7,430 bases of DNA from CAZXEU01 sp964639665 (GTDB lineage: Bacteria; Bacteroidota; Rhodothermia; Rhodothermales; Bin80). The DNA lies in contig CAZXEU010000207.1 of NCBI GenBank assembly GCA_964639665.1, forward strand, positions 1 through 7,430, in the 5' to 3' direction. The notes beneath the pieces are model-generated. The model was not told the origin of the DNA. It was given only the letters and a program-made list of their open reading frames with translations, and searched no databases. Of the stretch, positions 6,438-7,430 are shown piece by piece; position 1 is the stretch's first letter, and every line of letters starts with the position of its first letter. A program made the translations under genes and the position numbers.

Positions 6438-6743
6438 CTTCTCTATCTTTCCAGTGTTCTTGATTGCAGCTGTACCGGCACTGCCGGCACGCTGCTCCGA
6501 AGGACTCAAATCGGTCTTGGCTGATTTTACATAAGCGAGAAGCGCGTAGATCGGTCAATCTTCCCCACTGTAGAAGTAGACCACCCATGCATCAGTCCGC
6601 TTTCCACGGCCCAAGCCAGCGAAGCGCAGTTTACGTACGCCACCCTTGCCAAGAATCTTATCGCCTGCTATCGGGTGATTGGCTAGATAGTCGATTAACT
6701 CCTTCCTAAAAATCCGGTCATGGCCTGAATGGATTTCCCATCG
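6438..6743 (-). pseudogene. Decayed RelE/HigB-type toxin remnant
   Basis: Translating the minus strand from 6743 gives a frame containing RKELIDYLANHPIAGDKI, then GGVRKLRFAGLGRGKR and WVVYFYSGED. This is the core of RelE/HigB-like toxins (ribosome-dependent mRNA endonucleases). A TGA stop follows at 6557-6555. The same frame then continues PIYALLAYVKSAKTDLSPSEQ, exactly the expected C-terminal part, so the stop is an in-frame lesion inside the gene. The 5' end is also lost: the first strand-helix of the family and its start codon are absent upstream of about 6743, where another stop lies. At the 3' end the frame runs without a stop straight into the antitoxin remnant. The toxin-first order is typical for HigBA. 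It was probably functional in an ancestor and is now dead unless the stop is read through. Confidence 0.72.
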
Positions 6744-6771
6744 TCAAATCCGACGGATTCCCGCAATATGC

Positions 6772-6789
6772 CCCGTAATGAATTACGGG
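6772..6789. repeat. 18-bp inverted repeat upstream of resumed tra genes
   Basis: CCCGTAAT (6772-6779) and ATTACGGG (6782-6789) form a perfect 8+2+8 inverted repeat, 13 bases upstream of ATG 6802. It could be an operator or a recombination site. There is no T-run after it, so it is not a typical terminator. It contains the same TTACG core as the elements in front of the TacAT-like operon. Confidence 0.6.
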
Positions 6790-6801
6790 AGCAGCCATAC
6801 C

Positions 6802-6897
6802 ATGAAGCCTTGTGCCCCAGTCCTCGTCCCGCACCCACGGGTTCATGACCGTTTGCGCTGCCACACTGCGACTGTCGCAGGCGCGCACGGGCCATGA
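6802..6897 (+). CDS. Small ORF overlapping the next tra gene start (doubtful)
   Basis: A 31-codon frame (starting MKPCAPVLVPHPRV) has GGGAG about ten bases upstream and ends in a TGA that overlaps the start of the next tra gene as ATGA (6894-6897). The spacing is what a coupled upstream gene would show, and in related elements a RAQPRD-family gene usually sits here. However, the sequence has no signal peptide or RAQPRD-type motif and is far shorter than that family (about 100 residues). It may be a scar of a deleted gene, a leader that couples translation, or chance. Confidence 0.25.
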   Translation: MKPCAPVLVPHPRVHDRLRCHTATVAGAHGP

Positions 6898-7124
6898 GTC
6901 CTGCACAGCAGGGTGCGTTCCAAGCTGGCTCCGGCGTAGCACCCGGCACGTTGCTGACCGCGATCGCCTCGATGGTTTTGGCGCTTGCGTTCGTATGGGT
7001 GGTCTGGGTGAGCATAGGCACTTTCCGGGCCTGGCAGGCAGGTCAGGCCACAATTCTTGACCTGACCTGGAATGCACTTCGGGCCAGCATTGTGCTGATG
7101 GTGCTGGGGTTTTACCTGCGATGA
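6894..7124 (+). CDS. ICE small membrane protein, TIGR03758 (PFL_4701) family
   Basis: The 76-residue product fits the TIGR03758/DUF3262 family of short ICE inner-membrane proteins. The start MSPAQQGAFQAGSGVAPGTL is the typical N-terminus. Two hydrophobic helices follow, at about 19-42 (TLLTAIASMVLALAFVWVVW) and 57-75 (ASIVLMVLGFYL), joined by a short polar loop. The role is not known; it is encoded beside other small membrane proteins of the mating apparatus. There is little Shine-Dalgarno sequence, and the start overlaps a small upstream frame by ATGA. The gene is separated from the previous tra gene by about 1.5 kb of minus-strand TA material, so it needs either read-through from upstream or a local promoter that I could not identify. 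Confidence 0.82.
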   Translation: MSPAQQGAFQAGSGVAPGTLLTAIASMVLALAFVWVVWVSIGTFRAWQAGQATILDLTWNALRASIVLMVLGFYLR

Positions 7125-7142
7125 GGCTTTTTGGTTTGCCGA

Positions 7143-7189
7143 CTCGTGTACGCGAGAGCTTATCACGCAGGATGCGGGGGCTTCCCCGC
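7143..7189 (+). repeat. Two hairpins in the TIGR03758-TIGR03745 gap
   Basis: The 99-base gap between two tra genes contains CTCG/CGAG (7143-7146, 7153-7156) and a stronger hairpin GCGGGG-GCTT-CCCCGC (7174-7179, 7184-7189). The second has a perfect 6-bp GC stem and a tetraloop but no T-run, so it is more likely an RNA processing, stability or attenuation element than a full terminator. Confidence 0.45.
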
Positions 7190-7223
7190 CGGGTTCAGTC
7201 TGACAACAGAGGGAGAGAGACGT

Positions 7224-7430
7224 ATGTACGCATCGAACGCGAGACCGGGATGCCGGGCATTTTCTAGGAAGGTTTGTGAGGCTGCGCTGGCCGCAGCGGG
7301 CCTGTTGTTTCCGTATCCGCTTCTTGCGGCCCTGCCGACCCCGGTGGCGCCAAGCACAGCTCCGGCGGCCGGGGACTGGCTCGGCCTGATCCAAGGGTAC
7401 ATCAAGGACGGCGGGCTGGTGCTCGGGCTC
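7224..7430 (+). CDS. ICE membrane protein, TIGR03745 (PFL_4702) family, 3'-truncated by window
   Basis: The first 69 codons of a gene continue past the window edge. The start has a strong purine-rich site (GGGAGAGAG, 7211-7219). A basic N-terminus is followed by a hydrophobic signal-like segment (AALAAAGLLFPYPLLAALP, about 24-42), a Pro/Ala-rich stretch and then GDWLGLIQGYIKDGGLVLGL, which matches the N-terminal half of TIGR03745 proteins where the first membrane helix begins. This family is small (about 110-130 residues) and always found in the mating cluster next to TIGR03758. Its function is not established; a VirB2/VirB3-like component is sometimes suggested by size and topology, which is inference only. 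Confidence 0.75.
   Translation, partial: MYASNARPGCRAFSRKVCEAALAAAGLLFPYPLLAALPTPVAPSTAPAAGDWLGLIQGYIKDGGLVLGL

Noticed and set aside
6695..7077. Minus-strand frames opposite the TIGR03758 gene
   Set aside because: Half of each is antisense to a recognised gene, and the remaining part, upstream of the HigB relic, matches nothing I recognise, including the missing toxin N-terminus.
1..7430. CRISPR array, tRNA/att site, rRNA or insertion sequence
   Set aside because: I see no spaced repeats, tRNA-like cloverleaf, transposase or terminal inverted repeats in the window.

Overview
The window is part of the transfer region of an integrative and conjugative element (ICE) of the proteobacterial SXT/TOL/PFL_46xx class, here carrying toxin-antitoxin (TA) cargo. 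Recognition is by protein family, read from the translations without any database search. Five plus-strand genes are in the order typical of these elements: TIGR03759 (PFL_4693 family), TIGR03765 (PFL_4695 family), the coupling protein TraD (TIGR03743), TIGR03747 (PFL_4697 family), and then TIGR03758 (PFL_4701 family), followed by the start of a TIGR03745 (PFL_4702 family) gene cut by the window edge. The sequence is GC-rich by eye, and these families are found mainly in Gamma- and Betaproteobacteria. I cannot name a genus.

Layout. Positions 1-164 hold nothing I recognise. A FitAB/VapBC-type TA pair lies on the minus strand at 165-832, with its promoter candidate near 865-893. The non-coding stretch 844-1169 separates it from the tra genes. 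At 1170-5423 there are four closely packed plus-strand genes: a secreted thioredoxin-like protein with a CxxC, a second secreted protein, TraD (its ATG overlaps the upstream stop as ATGA) and a polytopic membrane protein. The last is preceded by two tiny abutting in-frame ORFs. At 5424-6743 the plus-strand series is broken by minus-strand material: an intact GNAT-toxin/ribbon-helix-helix antitoxin pair (TacAT-like, 5453-6248), an AT-richer control region with repeated TTACG elements, and a decayed RelE/HigB-HigA-type pair (6309-6743). The tra series resumes at 6894 with the small two-TM protein and, at 7224, the start of the next membrane protein.

How the genes fit together. The plus-strand genes belong to the mating-pair formation and DNA-transfer machinery: TraD is the DNA-pumping ATPase at the inner membrane, and the small membrane and periplasmic proteins accompany it in the type IV secretion apparatus. 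The minus-strand TA modules probably stabilise the element. The main oddities are that the TacAT-like module and the HigBA relic occupy the place where a RAQPRD-family gene is usually found; the relic carries an in-frame stop and is truncated at both ends; and no lytic transglycosylase gene lies between the first two tra genes, where I would expect one. I do not see evidence of a wholly new system; the novelty is in the arrangement and in the regulatory details listed under findings.
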